Shown here: in pieces, positions 8,017 to 18,679 of the stretch | How the letters are laid out: each line of letters starts with the position of its first letter | Numbering within the stretch: the first letter of the stretch is position 1 | Assembly: GCA_018334495.1 (NCBI GenBank) | Contig: JAGXLV010000007.1 | Span: 1-64,000 of the forward strand | Direction of reading: 5' to 3' | Length of the DNA: 64,000 bases | Source of the DNA: Oleiphilaceae bacterium | GTDB taxonomy: Bacteria > Pseudomonadota > Gammaproteobacteria > Pseudomonadales > Oleiphilaceae | Made by a program: the position numbers and the translations under genes | Notes under the pieces: model-generated | What the model was told of the DNA's origin: nothing | Databases searched by the model: none | Seen by the model: only the letters and a program-made list of their open reading frames with translations

Positions 8017-10623
8017 TTGCATCAAATGATTGAGTGCGCTGCGTAGCTTCAAGGGCTTGACCGGCTTGTTCACCAACAGGTAGCCCTGATCACGGATGTG
8101 CTGTTTGAGTTCATGGCTGTAGTTGGCGGTAATCATCAGGACCGACGCCGGGACTGGCCGACGGCGATTCACCTCCGCTACCAGGTCCACGCCATTCTCA
8201 TCATTATCCAGATGATAGTCCGCCAGAATCACATCCACCGCAGCGGTCGCAACGTTCACTTTATTCTCCAGGTCTTCCAGCGACACCGCCGTCAGGACCT
8301 GGCAGCCCCAGCCCTGAAGCAGAATCTCCATGCCGCTGCAGATGGCGCGGTCATTATCCACCACCCAGACCCGCGCACTGTGAAGACCGCCGTCGTTATA
8401 GGCCAGAGCAGACTCTATGTTGGGCTTACTCGGCAGTAACCGGCCTTGCGGTACCTCTACACCGAAAACAGAGCCCCTGCCCTCAACCGAGTCAACAGTG
8501 ATCGGGTGGCCCAGCATACGGGCGATCTTGTCGACAATGGCAAGCCCCAGACCCAGGCCTTTGTCCGGCTGCGCACCTGCCGGCCTTATGCGTTTAAACT
8601 CCTGAAATATCTCCGTGAGCTTGTCGGAAGGAATACCAGGGCCTGTATCCCAGACCTGGAGCACTATGGCGTCGCCACGACGCCGGCAACCGAACAGAAT
8701 CCGGCCCTGGTCGGTATAGCGAATGGCGTTGGTCAGAAAATTCCGCAGAATCCGGGCCAGCAATTGAGAATCCGACAGCACCACGACCGACGACGGCACG
8801 AAGAGCAATTCCAGCCCTTTGGCCGCCGCCATTTCACGGAATTCACGGGCAATGTTGTTGATCAGGTCGCGCAGATCAAAGGCCGTGATGTCGGGTGTGA
8901 TCACACCGGCATCGAGCTTGGAAATGTCCACCAGTGTGCCCAACAGGTTTTCCACGTCATCCAGCGAGGTGCTCACCGAACGCACCAGGCTTTCGGCACG
9001 GGAACCAAAGGAATGCTCCAGCAGCGAACTGGTAAACAGACGGGCCGCGTTCAAAGGCTGGAGCAAATCGTGGCTGACGGCGGCAAGAAATTTGGTTTTG
9101 GACAAGTTGGCGCGGTCCGCCTCCAGTTTGGCGTCCCGCAAACGGGACTCGACCTCCGCGCGCTCGTCAATTTCCTGGCGCAGTTGGCTGTTCAGGTCCG
9201 TCAACGCTGAGGTGCGCTCCTTCACCCGTTGCTCAAGGTTGTCATAGGCCTGCTGCAAAGCCAGGGCTGTGCGCCGCCGGGCGGTGATGTCGCGAATCAT
9301 CACAAAGAAGCCGACAACCGTGCCCTCGTCATCGAGGTTGGGCACGTAGGATCTCAGCATGTAACGCTGCTCGCCATGCCGGTTGGACTCCTCGAACTCA
9401 AAGGTCACGCTCTGACCGGTCAGTACCTTTTCGATCGAAGGCACGAGACGTCTGTGGAGTTCCGGCGAGTGGATGTTCTCAAGGGCACGGCCAAGCAATG
9501 GCGAACCATCCGGGGCGCCATACCAGTTTTCATAGACCTTGTTGCAGAACTGCACTGTCATGTCAGAGCCGACATAAGCAATCAGAGCCGGCACATGATC
9601 GGTGACCACGCGAATCCAGCGCTCGCTTTCCTTCAGGGTTTCCGCGTAACGGTAGCGCTCGGTGATATCCGTGTAAGTATTGACAAAGCCACCATCCGGC
9701 ATGGGATGGGTCTTGATCTCAATGACCGCCCCATCGCGCTGCCGGCGAACTTCCTCCAGGGCCTGTGATTCAATGGGAACGCCCGCCGCCTTCGTGAGCA
9801 GGGGGACTTCCGACAGGGCCGTCAGCTCAAGGAACGGCCGCTGGGCACTGATCTGTTCGGGCGCCAGGCCGACCAGGCTGAGAAAACGATGATTCCAGAT
9901 TTCCGGATAGCCCTCCGGACTCACCAGCACTACACCCTGGGACAGGTTATCCACGGTCGCCTGCAACAGACGGGTTTTTTCCGCCAAGGCCTCCTCACGA
10001 CGGGCCGTTTCAGTATTCTTGACATCGGTGATGTCGGAATAAAGCACGACCAGACCGCCTTCACGGGTCGGACGCTCGGTTTTCTGAACCCAGCGTCCAT
10101 TGGAAAGCAGAAAAACAGAACCTTCGGCGCCCGGCTCGTTGTGCTCTTCGACAATCAGACCCGAAGTCACTGCCAGCGAGGAAATGTCCGCGATACTGGT
10201 GCCAGGCGCGATGTCCTGGCCGCTGCCTTCCCGCCAGAAACCCCGAAAACGGCTGTTGGCCTGAATCATCCGGTGGCTGTGGTCAAACAGGACGAACCCG
10301 TCGGCAATGCTTTCAATCGCATCACTGAGGCGCTGGCGGGTCGTTTCGGCTTCGTCTCGGGCCTTGTTCAGCGCCTTGTTGCTGGATTTGAGTTCCTCCA
10401 TGGCGACGTTAAGTGCCTCAGTCCGTTCACGCACCTGCTCGGCGAGAATAACCGAGTGCTCGAACGCGGCGTAGGGTTCGGGTTTGCGCGCAGTGCTGGA
10501 CTCGACTCGGGTAATCAGGGCATCCCGAATCCGGCGCAAGCGAGCGTTTTCGGCTTCCAGCTCCGCTATGCGACGGTCCCGCTCATCAGGCTCGGGCGCG
10601 TCATGGGGATCAGAGCGGGGCAT
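8011..10623 (-). CDS. nahK: Multi-PAS hybrid histidine kinase (NahK/ErcS' type)
   Basis: An 870-residue soluble hybrid kinase without membrane segments. Order of parts: N-terminal coiled coil (about 15-100), three PAS domains (about 105-215, 225-335, 340-455), a coiled coil, HisKA with phospho-accepting H518 in AVSHDLLQPLNAAR, HATPase with N box NFLTNAIRYTDQG and G boxes DTGPGIP and KGLGLGLAI, and a C-terminal receiver with D802 in ILADYHL. The ATG at 10623 is chosen because it begins a sensible N-terminus (MPRSDPHDA) and overlaps the upstream FIST gene by only 14 bp. Together with the FIST protein and the ErbR-type regulator it resembles the ErcS'/NahK module of Pseudomonas. The signal is unknown. 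Confidence 0.82.
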   Translation of the reverse strand: MPRSDPHDAPEPDERDRRIAELEAENARLRRIRDALITRVESSTARKPEPYAAFEHSVILAEQVRERTEALNVAMEELKSSNKALNKARDEAETTRQRLSDAIESIADGFVLFDHSHRMIQANSRFRGFWREGSGQDIAPGTSIADISSLAVTSGLIVEEHNEPGAEGSVFLLSNGRWVQKTERPTREGGLVVLYSDITDVKNTETARREEALAEKTRLLQATVDNLSQGVVLVSPEGYPEIWNHRFLSLVGLAPEQISAQRPFLELTALSEVPLLTKAAGVPIESQALEEVRRQRDGAVIEIKTHPMPDGGFVNTYTDITERYRYAETLKESERWIRVVTDHVPALIAYVGSDMTVQFCNKVYENWYGAPDGSPLLGRALENIHSPELHRRLVPSIEKVLTGQSVTFEFEESNRHGEQRYMLRSYVPNLDDEGTVVGFFVMIRDITARRRTALALQQAYDNLEQRVKERTSALTDLNSQLRQEIDERAEVESRLRDAKLEADRANLSKTKFLAAVSHDLLQPLNAARLFTSSLLEHSFGSRAESLVRSVSTSLDDVENLLGTLVDISKLDAGVITPDITAFDLRDLINNIAREFREMAAAKGLELLFVPSSVVVLSDSQLLARILRNFLTNAIRYTDQGRILFGCRRRGDAIVLQVWDTGPGIPSDKLTEIFQEFKRIRPAGAQPDKGLGLGLAIVDKIARMLGHPITVDSVEGRGSVFGVEVPQGRLLPSKPNIESALAYNDGGLHSARVWVVDNDRAICSGMEILLQGWGCQVLTAVSLEDLENKVNVATAAVDVILADYHLDNDENGVDLVAEVNRRRPVPASVLMITANYSHELKQHIRDQGYLLVNKPVKPLKLRSALNHLMQR

Positions 10624-11773
10624 CAGGCTGACCAATGACCACCCCCGTAAACGTCTGGTTGATATGCATACCTTCGAACTGCTCACCATAGGTATTAAAG
10701 CCGATCACCTTGTGCTCTCTCAGGAGATTCGACGTTTCCTCGGCAACACCGGTCAATTCCGCTTCCAGACGCCGTAAAAAACAATCGCAACCGATGGTCA
10801 CCAGCGGCGGTCCAACGGCCGCCTCGGCCTCCCGCAGGTGCTCCCGCAGATTGTCCAGCATGGGGCCGGGCTGCATGGAGGTCATCACAATGCCGGTTTC
10901 CACGGCGCAGTAAAAGGTCAGGCTTTTGTCGGCATTGACTCGCTGTATCGAACGCAGAAAATAATTATCCCCAATGCGCACCGCCAAGGGCCGCAATGCA
11001 AAAATCTTTCGATCCAGCTCATCAAAGGTTACGCCGACAGCCCGGGCATAAGCGTCTGCTGCCGGCTCGGCATTGAGTTCGAACACAGTCCGGCTGTCGC
11101 TGTCCGCGGCGGTCACAACAAGCTTCTCGTTAAGCTCAACCATGTGATGAGTGGAGAATACCCGAAAATCCAGCGACGTATTGATCAGCAGAAGAGTCGC
11201 GGCGCGGTCGTGAAACTGGCCCTTGTAAAACACGTGGGTGTTAGCCAGACGCTCGTCGTCGCCAGCAGAGCCGCCAAAATGGGGAATGGTGCCGAGAACC
11301 GAATTCAACGTGGCCAGTACCAGCTCTTCCCGGCTGGAAAGACCGTCGAGCAACGTAAGAGCAAAGGTGTTGCCCTTGATCGGTGCAATCTGTGGATCAC
11401 GACAGCGGCTCAGGAGGCGCTCAACCAGGGTCTGGGCATCCTGGAGGCGGAAATTTTCCAGCTCACTGATCAGGCCGCAGGCCACCGAAAAATACCGGCG
11501 GTCAAAGCCAATCGCGGTAATACAGCCGCGCCCGTAACCCCGGGGCGTGATCTCCCCTGCGGAGGTGCAACCGCATACCTCGGCATCAGGGAATACATGC
11601 TCCAGAGCAATACCAAGGCGGGCCAGATCGTACTCTGCCGAGCAAAAGAACAGAACAGAGCCCAGTTCACTATGATTTAACTGGCTGGCGAGGTCGGTGG
11701 CCGCCATCACGGCGTCCTTGGCATCGGAACTGGCCACACGCACAGCAGCCGTTGTAGTCGCAGGCTTGATCAA
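10610..11773 (-). CDS. FIST domain sensory protein
   Basis: A 387-residue cytoplasmic protein with FIST N and FIST C domains, a small-ligand sensing fold. The N domain includes LFFCSAEYDL and CGCTSAGEITPRGY; the C domain includes FALTLLDGLSSREE and the glycine-rich HFGGSAGDD. It starts with TTG at 11773, supported by GGAG 6 nt upstream; no ATG gives a complete N-terminus. It overlaps the hybrid kinase by 14 bp, so it is probably made and works with it, as in the PA1975-type arrangement of Pseudomonas. The ligand is unknown. Confidence 0.85.
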   Translation of the reverse strand: MIKPATTTAAVRVASSDAKDAVMAATDLASQLNHSELGSVLFFCSAEYDLARLGIALEHVFPDAEVCGCTSAGEITPRGYGRGCITAIGFDRRYFSVACGLISELENFRLQDAQTLVERLLSRCRDPQIAPIKGNTFALTLLDGLSSREELVLATLNSVLGTIPHFGGSAGDDERLANTHVFYKGQFHDRAATLLLINTSLDFRVFSTHHMVELNEKLVVTAADSDSRTVFELNAEPAADAYARAVGVTFDELDRKIFALRPLAVRIGDNYFLRSIQRVNADKSLTFYCAVETGIVMTSMQPGPMLDNLREHLREAEAAVGPPLVTIGCDCFLRRLEAELTGVAEETSNLLREHKVIGFNTYGEQFEGMHINQTFTGVVIGQPDAPL

Positions 11774-12017
11774 GGGAAGCTCCGGGCAACAGGATTTAAC
11801 TCTTCAATTTTACGATACCTGAGCGTTCTGCCAATGCGACTTCGGTCTCTCCGGATTAAGCCCCGTAACAACTGCACCGGTCTGATTTATATAAAGTTAA
11901 CGTCAAGGCCAAAAAAAGCGGACAGCGGCATGAGCCAAAAACGGCACTTTCGTCTTAGGCCGGGCCGACTTTCAGGCCGGCATGCCGCTCGGCACCGGCC
12001 CGTAACGTCGAAACCTG

Positions 12018-13391
12018 TCAGCTACTCGGAAACTGCTCAAGGGCTTCGAGGCAATGGTTGAGAAAATGCGCGGGCGCCGGCATGACCGCCTCATCGGCGA
12101 CAACCCCAAACTGAACCTGACCGGCATAACTGATGATGCTCACCCCCAGCCCGATGTCGCCGGCCTGGGGCACCCAGAACATTTGCTCTCGGATTTTACA
12201 GCCCGCCAGATAGCGGGGTTCGGCGGCACCCGGCACATTGGAAACCACGGCGCTGGCTTTACGGCAGAACATGTCCGCTATCGGCTCCCGCCAGCATTGG
12301 GGTACGAACCCCGCACTACCGGTCAAGCCCCAGGCGATCGCGGGCTGCCAGCTTTTCTTGAGGCGGCGGGTTTCATGCTTGACCCGGTAAAGCCGCTCCA
12401 GGGGGCTCTCACCATCGACCGGCAGGGGCACGAAGACGGTACCGAAATAATTGCCGAGCATGCAGGCCTCAGGCTGAATGCCTTCGGGCAGCCGGCTGCG
12501 GATATCGACCGGAACTGCGGCGTGGAGGATAGCCTGATCGGAAACCTCGCCTTGCTCTTCCTCCAAACACCTGCGCACGGCACCCGTCACACAGGCAAGG
12601 AGTACGTCGTTGATGGTACAGCCGGTCTGCTGGGCAATGGCTTGAAAAGACGCCAGAGCCACCGGATCGGACCAGCGGCAAACGCGGCGCCCCATCAGGG
12701 GAACCTTGAGATGAGACGCACTGTCCTCTGGCTCGAGCAGGAACTCGCTGACTTCATTGACCAGCCGCAACGCATTGGTAGCGGCTTTTTCCAGCGACGC
12801 CCCGGGCGCGGGCCCTTCCAGCTCATCAATGGTGCCGGTTTGGCTTCGATTTGCCGGGCTGGACGCAGCCTGCATAGCGGCAAACCACGACTGTGCCGCG
12901 TCCCGCCAGCGACCCATATCAGAGCGCTCAACGGCGCCATAGAGCACAGGCGGCTGCCTGGGTGAGGCCGTACAGATGTGCTGGAAAACCCCCATCAATG
13001 ACAGGCCATCGGCATAACAGTGATGGATTCGCAACACCAGGGCCGCGCCACCAACGGCGTGGGGTAGCAGCCAGAACTTCCAGCGTGGCCGGTAGTCCGG
13101 TAAAGGCTGATTCAGTCGTGCCGAGACCCAATCCTGCAACTCGCTTTCATTCAGCGCACCCGTATGGACTTCCAGGTGGTGCTGCAGGGAGAAAGTGGGG
13201 TCAGCCTCCCACCACCAGCCTGAGGACCGCTTCACCGGCTGTGAGCGAAAACGCTCCCAAGCCAGCCAATAAATGCTCAAAAATTCCCATAAGCGTTCCG
13301 TCGTGAGGCCTTCCACCCGCATAAGGACCGTTATTGTCATGGGGTTCGCGGGACGCTCCAGCGCAAGCCACGCTGAATCGGAAGGCAACAT
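12018..13391 (-). CDS. Wax ester synthase/diacylglycerol acyltransferase (WS/DGAT)
   Basis: A 457-residue bifunctional acyltransferase that joins acyl-CoA to fatty alcohols or diacylglycerol, producing wax esters or triacylglycerol. The catalytic HHxxxDG motif is seen as HHCYADG at about residue 122, and the C-terminal domain begins around FQAIAQQTGCTINDVLLACV. The start at ATG 13391 is preferred over a TTG at 13415: AGGA lies 10 nt upstream, and MLPSDSAWLALERPANPMT matches the family N-terminus. Storage of wax esters is characteristic of Marinobacter-like bacteria. It stands alone, divergent from an alpha/beta hydrolase gene. Confidence 0.87.
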   Translation of the reverse strand: MLPSDSAWLALERPANPMTITVLMRVEGLTTERLWEFLSIYWLAWERFRSQPVKRSSGWWWEADPTFSLQHHLEVHTGALNESELQDWVSARLNQPLPDYRPRWKFWLLPHAVGGAALVLRIHHCYADGLSLMGVFQHICTASPRQPPVLYGAVERSDMGRWRDAAQSWFAAMQAASSPANRSQTGTIDELEGPAPGASLEKAATNALRLVNEVSEFLLEPEDSASHLKVPLMGRRVCRWSDPVALASFQAIAQQTGCTINDVLLACVTGAVRRCLEEEQGEVSDQAILHAAVPVDIRSRLPEGIQPEACMLGNYFGTVFVPLPVDGESPLERLYRVKHETRRLKKSWQPAIAWGLTGSAGFVPQCWREPIADMFCRKASAVVSNVPGAAEPRYLAGCKIREQMFWVPQAGDIGLGVSIISYAGQVQFGVVADEAVMPAPAHFLNHCLEALEQFPSS

Positions 13392-13695
13392 TAAACGCGA
13401 TTCCTGGTAATTCAAATCCTGACTGCTCCGGATGCGTAAGTGTGATGTTGCCTTAGGAAGCCCGCATTGTGCCAGACAAGGGAAATCGGCTCCACAGAGT
13501 CCTCAGTTACAAAATTCTGTGTTCAGGGGGTGTGAGTCTTGCTAATGTTATTTGGAGAGACATGAACAGAGAATCTGGAGCCTATTCGTTCAGCTGTTTC
13601 AATTGCCATTACAATTGTTAGGTCACACGGAAGCGAGCCGCAGCAATAACCAATAATAATAGCCGTAGTCGCCCCGTACCGGCAGGAGAGTGGTT

Positions 13696-14622
13696 ATGAA
13701 AGCCAGCGATATCCGTAAGCTGATGAAACCGATAGACAATGCCTACTCCGAGATGTTCTCCGGTCGAGTCTATCGCATTGGCAGTGGTGCTGTATCCGTT
13801 CGCAATCACAGCGGCACGACGCGAAACACGGTTATTGGCGTCCATGGGTTTCTGAGCAATCACTGTTACTTCACCCAGTCCTACGAAGCACCGACCACGG
13901 AACTGATTCTCCTGTCCTGCAGCAACTACCATATCCCGGTAAACGGCGTGACGTCGGAAATTCCCGAATGGGCGGAGCCGATCAACCGTCTCGACGCCAC
14001 CATTGAATACGATGCCTGTATTCTGAACCAGGCCCTGGAAAATCTGCCGACCACGGACAATATTCGTATTCATGGCCACTCGAGGGGCGGCGCCGTCATC
14101 CTGCAGGCCTTGGCCGAGCGCCCGGACCTTTTCGAAAAAACCGAAGTGGTACTGGAATCTCCGGTGCTTCCCCAAGGCAATATTCACGCTCTGGTAACAA
14201 CCCTGCTGGAACCGGTCAGCCATGGCATGTGGCCCTGGATTATCCGGCTCATCAACAGCGCGCCTTCGTCTGCTTACGGGCAGACGTTTTTCGGAAAAAT
14301 GAACCCGCGCAAAAAACAGCTACTGGCGAAATTGTTCTCTGCCACTCAGGATCACCTCACCATCGTGCGCAACATCGAAAACATCATGGAGTGGATGCAG
14401 CGGACAGAAACCAGCCTGTATCAGCACCTGGAGGAAGGTACGATCCTGATACCACGAGTCGACCGCATCCTGGATCGCAACGCCATGCTGGCCAGTGCCC
14501 GCCAGAGCCAGAGCCGTGTCAAAATTGTAGAAACCGATGCGCCCAGCCACTTCATCACGCTGGACAACAAGGCCTGGATTCCGGACCTTGAGGCAGATCG
14601 GGCGCCAGGTCGCACGGCCTGA
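13696..14622 (+). CDS. Alpha/beta hydrolase, lipase-like
   Basis: A 308-residue hydrolase with no signal peptide. The nucleophile elbow is GHSRGG (about residue 128), preceded by the oxyanion-region motif GVHGF (about residue 50); the candidate catalytic His is in DAPSHFITL near the C-terminus. The substrate is unknown; its place beside the wax ester synthase suggests an ester or lipid, but that is inference. The ATG at 13696 has AGGAGAG 5 nt upstream; an in-frame GTG at 13690 would touch that site and is rejected. Confidence 0.75.
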   Translation: MKASDIRKLMKPIDNAYSEMFSGRVYRIGSGAVSVRNHSGTTRNTVIGVHGFLSNHCYFTQSYEAPTTELILLSCSNYHIPVNGVTSEIPEWAEPINRLDATIEYDACILNQALENLPTTDNIRIHGHSRGGAVILQALAERPDLFEKTEVVLESPVLPQGNIHALVTTLLEPVSHGMWPWIIRLINSAPSSAYGQTFFGKMNPRKKQLLAKLFSATQDHLTIVRNIENIMEWMQRTETSLYQHLEEGTILIPRVDRILDRNAMLASARQSQSRVKIVETDAPSHFITLDNKAWIPDLEADRAPGRTA

Positions 14623-14648
14623 CGACAAGCCTTCGGGTCCGGGACCAA

Positions 14649-14930
14649 TCAGGCGGTTTTTGACACCTCGACGAGCTTGTTCTTGATTTCGTCTTCGATC
14701 CGGGACTTGAAAGGCCGCAACATCAATCCGAGCTCGAGGTGGACGTGCAGCGTCTGCTCAGTGACGTCCATATAGCCCTTGGCGCCACTGCGCTTGAAAC
14801 GGATAACGTCGCCATCCCACTTGTAATCCACGTCAAACTCCTTGGCCAGATCCTGTGCCAGGAGTTCGGCCGCGTGGCGGGCGTGATCGTGGTCCAGGCT
14901 GTGGGGCTGACGGACATCAATGGTGGACAT
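14649..14930 (-). CDS. Polyhydroxyalkanoic acid system family protein
   Basis: A 93-residue protein of the small family often annotated as PHA granule-associated. It begins MSTIDVRQPHSLDHDHARHA and contains the core YKWDGDVIRFKRSGAKGYMDV. The ATG at 14930 has a strong GGAGG upstream (14936-14940 region); a longer reading from 14999 lacks support. In pseudomonads the homologue sits between the PHA genes and ubiE, as here, though no PHA synthase is in the window. Its molecular role is unclear; binding a hydrophobic surface is possible. Confidence 0.75.
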   Translation of the reverse strand: MSTIDVRQPHSLDHDHARHAAELLAQDLAKEFDVDYKWDGDVIRFKRSGAKGYMDVTEQTLHVHLELGLMLRPFKSRIEDEIKNKLVEVSKTA

Positions 14931-15102
14931 GGCATACCTCCGATTACGAGTTAATCGCCACAGTTTAGGGAAATGGGTATCGGACGCAAGGCTTACCACC
15001 GGCCCTATTGACCTATCCGCGGCAGCGAATACTCGACAACTGGCTTGTAGCCAGCCCCCTGAACGTTAGAATACACGGTTAAAACCCGGACAGGACCGAA
15101 AA

Positions 15103-15885
15103 ATGACCCAAGAGCGCACGCCACCGACCTCGTCTGAAACTCAGGACGACAACACCCATTTCGGTTTCCGCAAGGTCGCCAAAAGCCAGAAAGCCGGCCA
15201 GGTCGCCGATGTCTTCCATTCCGTCGCAGGCAAGTACGACTTGATGAATGACCTCATGTCGATGGGAGTGCATCGACTCTGGAAGCGTTTCACCATCGAG
15301 AGCAGCGGTGTCCGGCGCGGGCATCGGGTGCTGGATATCGCCGGTGGTACCGGCGATCTGACCATGAAATTTTCCGATCTGGTCGGCCCCGAGGGTCAGG
15401 TGGTGCTTGCCGACATCAATGCCTCCATGCTCGAAGTCGGCCGGGGCCGTCTGCTGGACCGGGGCTACGCCGGTAACATCGAGTATGTGCAGGCCGATGC
15501 CGAGCATCTGCCCTTCCCCGACAACAGTTTCAACGCCGTCAGCATTGCCTTCGGTTTGCGCAATGTCACGGATAAGGATCAGGCCCTCAGGGACATGACC
15601 CGCGTGCTCAAACCCGGCGGCAAGCTGCTGATACTGGAATTCTCCAAGCCCGCCAATGCAGTGCTGAGCAAGGCCTACGACCTGTACTCGTTCAACGCCC
15701 TGCCTTTCATCGGGCAGCTCGTGGCCGGCGACGCCAGCAGTTACCGTTATCTGGCTGAATCCATTCGCATGCACCCGGACCAGAACACCCTCAAAGCCAT
15801 GATGGAAAATGCCGGCCTGGTGAACTGCAAGTATCACGATATGACGGGTGGCGTGGTCGCCCTGCATCTGGGGATCAAGCCCTGA
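15103..15885 (+). CDS. ubiE: Ubiquinone/menaquinone C-methyltransferase
   Basis: A 260-residue class I SAM methyltransferase that methylates the demethoxy quinol ring in ubiquinone (and demethylmenaquinol) synthesis. Hallmarks are [24 protein letters not shown] motif [13 protein letters not shown] and the post-motif AFGLRNVTD. Length is normal with a slightly extended polar N-terminus. It leads the ubiE-ubiJ-ubiB operon: its stop overlaps the start of ubiJ (TGATG). AGGA lies 8 nt before the ATG. Confidence 0.95.
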   Translation: MTQERTPPTSSETQDDNTHFGFRKVAKSQKAGQVADVFHSVAGKYDLMNDLMSMGVHRLWKRFTIESSGVRRGHRVLDIAGGTGDLTMKFSDLVGPEGQVVLADINASMLEVGRGRLLDRGYAGNIEYVQADAEHLPFPDNSFNAVSIAFGLRNVTDKDQALRDMTRVLKPGGKLLILEFSKPANAVLSKAYDLYSFNALPFIGQLVAGDASSYRYLAESIRMHPDQNTLKAMMENAGLVNCKYHDMTGGVVALHLGIKP

Positions 15886-16547
15886 TGTTGACCGGCCCTA
15901 CCCTGAGAGCGGCGTTGACCGGCGTGATTGAAATGGCCCTGAATCGCGCCCTGGCACTGGACCCCCACGGACGAAAGACGCTGCTGGCGGCACTCGGTGA
16001 CATCATCCAGTTCCGGATCAACGGCCCCGGCCGTCATTGCCTCACCTTGCAGCGCAGCGGCGAGCGGGTTCGGGTGGGCAGCGAATCGGTTGACGAGCCT
16101 ATGCTGGAATTGGCGGGGCCACCGCTGGCCTTCGCCGCCCTCGCACTCGGGGACAAGACGGTATTCAGTGACGGCCGCATCACCATCGATGGCGATACTG
16201 CGCTGGCGCATCAATTCCAGAGCGCTCTGGCTCAGCTGAATCCGGACTGGGAGGCCGCTCTGGCGGAGGTCACTGGTGACCTGCCCGCGCATTTTATGGG
16301 TCAGCGCGTGCGTGGCGCCGTGAACTGGAGCCGGCAGGCCTCCAACAGTTTAAGCGCCAATCTGGAAGAATATATACACGAGGAGAGCCGCCAGTTACCG
16401 GGCCGGCGGGAACTGGAAGCCACCTTCACCGATATCGACAACCTTCATCTTCAGGCCGAACGTCTGGCGGCACGCATTGACCGGCTCAAACGCCTGGCCA
16501 GTGAAGCCGATGGGAACACCGGGTCGTCCGGGCCGGAGTCATCGTGA
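15885..16547 (+). CDS. ubiJ: Ubiquinone biosynthesis accessory factor UbiJ (SCP2 domain)
   Basis: A 220-residue protein with an N-terminal SCP2 sterol-carrier-like domain (about 15-115: [36 protein letters not shown]) and a C-terminal coiled coil. UbiJ is a non-catalytic lipid-binding part of the aerobic ubiquinone complex. It is translationally coupled to ubiE before it and ubiB after it. The family is diverse in sequence, so the name rests on the domain plus its fixed position. Confidence 0.88.
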   Translation: MLTGPTLRAALTGVIEMALNRALALDPHGRKTLLAALGDIIQFRINGPGRHCLTLQRSGERVRVGSESVDEPMLELAGPPLAFAALALGDKTVFSDGRITIDGDTALAHQFQSALAQLNPDWEAALAEVTGDLPAHFMGQRVRGAVNWSRQASNSLSANLEEYIHEESRQLPGRRELEATFTDIDNLHLQAERLAARIDRLKRLASEADGNTGSSGPESS

Positions 16548-18187
16548 GACGCCTGCAACGCTTTTTCCGTATCGCCTGGGTCTTTTGTCGTTACCGGCTT
16601 GATGGCCTGATTCCGCTGTCCGAGCTGCCTCTGGGTCTGAAGCTCGTCTTTGTGCTGGCGCCCTGGCACCTCTTTCCCCAACCAAAACTGAGCCGTGGCG
16701 ACCGCCTCCGGGTGGCACTGGAAGAACTCGGGCCTATTTTCGTGAAATTCGGTCAGATTCTGTCCACCCGGCGGGACCTGCTGCCGGATGATATGGCGGA
16801 ACCTCTGCGCAACCTTCAGGACCGGGTGCCCCCTTTTCCCGGATCACAAGCCCAGGCCATCATCGAAAAATCCCTGGGCGCCCCCGTCAGCCAGCTGTTC
16901 AACGCTTTCGAACAAACCCCCATGGCATCCGCCTCAGTGGCCCAGGTGCATTCCGCGACCCTCCACAACGGCAAGGCCGTGGTGGTCAAGGTGGTGCGGC
17001 CCGGCATTGAGCGCACCATCCGCCAGGATATCGCCCTCATGTACCTGATGGCCCGAAGCCTGCAACGTTACTGGTCCGAAGGCCCCCGTTTGCGGCCCGT
17101 GGAGGTGGTTGAGGATTACGAAAACACCATCTACGACGAGTTGGACATGCAACGGGAAGGCGCCAACGCCAGCCAGTTGAAGCGCAATTTCGAAAACTCC
17201 GACCTGATCTATATTCCGGGTATCGAGTGGGATTACACCACCAGCAAAGTGCTGGTCATGGAGCGCATCTGGGGCGTGCCGATTGCCGACACAGAAGCCC
17301 TGACCGCCGCTGGCGTTGACATGAAGGTGCTGGCCGAAAAAGGCGTGGAAATCTTTTTCACCCAGGTTTTCCGGGACAGCTTCTTTCATGCCGACATGCA
17401 TCCGGGCAATATCTTCGTGGACGTGAGCAACCCGGCCAACCCCCGTTACATCGCCATCGACTTCGGCATCGTTGGCACCCTGGCCCCCGACGATCAAAGC
17501 TATCTGGCCCGTAATCTCCTGGCTTTCTTCAAGAGGGACTACCGCCAGGTCGCGCAACTTCATATCCAGTCCGGCTGGGTGCCGTCCCACACCCGGGTCA
17601 ACGAATTCGAAGCTGCCATACGCTCGGTATGCGAGCCCATTTTCGAGCGCCCCCTGAAAGACATTTCCTTTGGTCAGTTTCTGCTCCGCCTGTTCCAGAC
17701 CGCCAGGCGCTTCGAAATGGAAGTTCAACCGCAGTTGGTGCTCCTGCAAAAGACGCTTCTTAACGTTGAGGGCCTGGGCCGGCAGCTGTATCCGGACCTG
17801 GATCTGTGGAGCACGGCGCAACCCTTTCTGGAAAAGTGGATGCGTCAGCGAATCGGGCCGATCGGCCTGTTTCAGACGCTTCAGGCACAGTTACCGGCCT
17901 GGCTTGAGCAAACACCGGAAATGCCACAACTGGTTCATGACGCACTCCTGCAGATTCGCGGCACCAACCCGCTGATCGCCGAACACGCCAATACGCTGGC
18001 GCAAATGCAGGCCCGGCAGGCTCGCTCGGAGCGGCGCTGGCGACGAGCCACTCTGGCGGTGGTGCTGGTGGGCGGCGCCTGGCTGGCGGCCCGAAATGAT
18101 TTGATGACAGTGGCGGCAACATTGCCCGGTGAAAGCTGGGCACTGCTGGGCGCGGCGGCCTGGCTATTACTGCGCAACCCGCGCTGA
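16544..18187 (+). CDS. ubiB: Ubiquinone biosynthesis protein UbiB (ABC1/ADCK-type atypical kinase)
   Basis: A 547-residue protein of the UbiB/ADCK family, an atypical kinase-fold ATPase needed for ubiquinone synthesis. The KxGQ motif is seen in [19 protein letters not shown], the family Ala-rich loop in [11 protein letters not shown], and the catalytic-site stretch [12 protein letters not shown] is followed by IDFGIVG. Two C-terminal hydrophobic segments (about residues 500-545) anchor it to the inner membrane. It begins with GTG at 16544 in the overlap GTGA with the ubiJ stop. Confidence 0.94.
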   Translation: MRRLQRFFRIAWVFCRYRLDGLIPLSELPLGLKLVFVLAPWHLFPQPKLSRGDRLRVALEELGPIFVKFGQILSTRRDLLPDDMAEPLRNLQDRVPPFPGSQAQAIIEKSLGAPVSQLFNAFEQTPMASASVAQVHSATLHNGKAVVVKVVRPGIERTIRQDIALMYLMARSLQRYWSEGPRLRPVEVVEDYENTIYDELDMQREGANASQLKRNFENSDLIYIPGIEWDYTTSKVLVMERIWGVPIADTEALTAAGVDMKVLAEKGVEIFFTQVFRDSFFHADMHPGNIFVDVSNPANPRYIAIDFGIVGTLAPDDQSYLARNLLAFFKRDYRQVAQLHIQSGWVPSHTRVNEFEAAIRSVCEPIFERPLKDISFGQFLLRLFQTARRFEMEVQPQLVLLQKTLLNVEGLGRQLYPDLDLWSTAQPFLEKWMRQRIGPIGLFQTLQAQLPAWLEQTPEMPQLVHDALLQIRGTNPLIAEHANTLAQMQARQARSERRWRRATLAVVLVGGAWLAARNDLMTVAATLPGESWALLGAAAWLLLRNPR

Positions 18188-18244
18188 GTTATCGCCGGCG
18201 CGATTGGCTGCTATTAAAAAACCAACGGTTCAGGATTCACGACA

Positions 18245-18679
18245 ATGCAGGATTCACACTCTGATACGGACTCTCCCGACTGGCTGGAAGCAATTCAGTG
18301 GACTGCCGACGGCCTGGTGCCCGCGATTGCCCAGGACGCCGGCAACGGCGATGTATTGATGATGGCCTGGATGAACCGGGAGGCCTTGCGATTAACCTTT
18401 CTCGAGGGCCATGCCGTGTATTGGTCCCGGTCACGGGGTAAACTCTGGCGCAAAGGTGAATCCTCCGGCCATGAACAGACTCTGGTCGACATCCGGCTTG
18501 ACTGCGATGCGGACGTTATTCTTTTAAAGGTGGAACAAAAAGGCGACATCGCCTGTCATACCGGTCGCCGCAGCTGTTTTTACCGGCGTCTGGACCGCAA
18601 CGGCGAATGGGTGAGCGCAGACCCGGTCCTGAAAGACCCGGATTCCATCTATGGTGCTGGAGGCAACAGCCATGAGTGA
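18245..18679 (+). CDS. hisI: Phosphoribosyl-AMP cyclohydrolase
   Basis: A 144-residue enzyme that opens the adenine ring of PR-AMP, the third step of histidine synthesis. Metal-binding residues are visible in [17 protein letters not shown] and the [11 protein letters not shown] segment. It is a stand-alone HisI, not fused to HisE as in enterobacteria; hisE follows with an 8-bp overlap. Length is normal for the single-domain form. Confidence 0.94.
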   Translation: MQDSHSDTDSPDWLEAIQWTADGLVPAIAQDAGNGDVLMMAWMNREALRLTFLEGHAVYWSRSRGKLWRKGESSGHEQTLVDIRLDCDADVILLKVEQKGDIACHTGRRSCFYRRLDRNGEWVSADPVLKDPDSIYGAGGNSHE

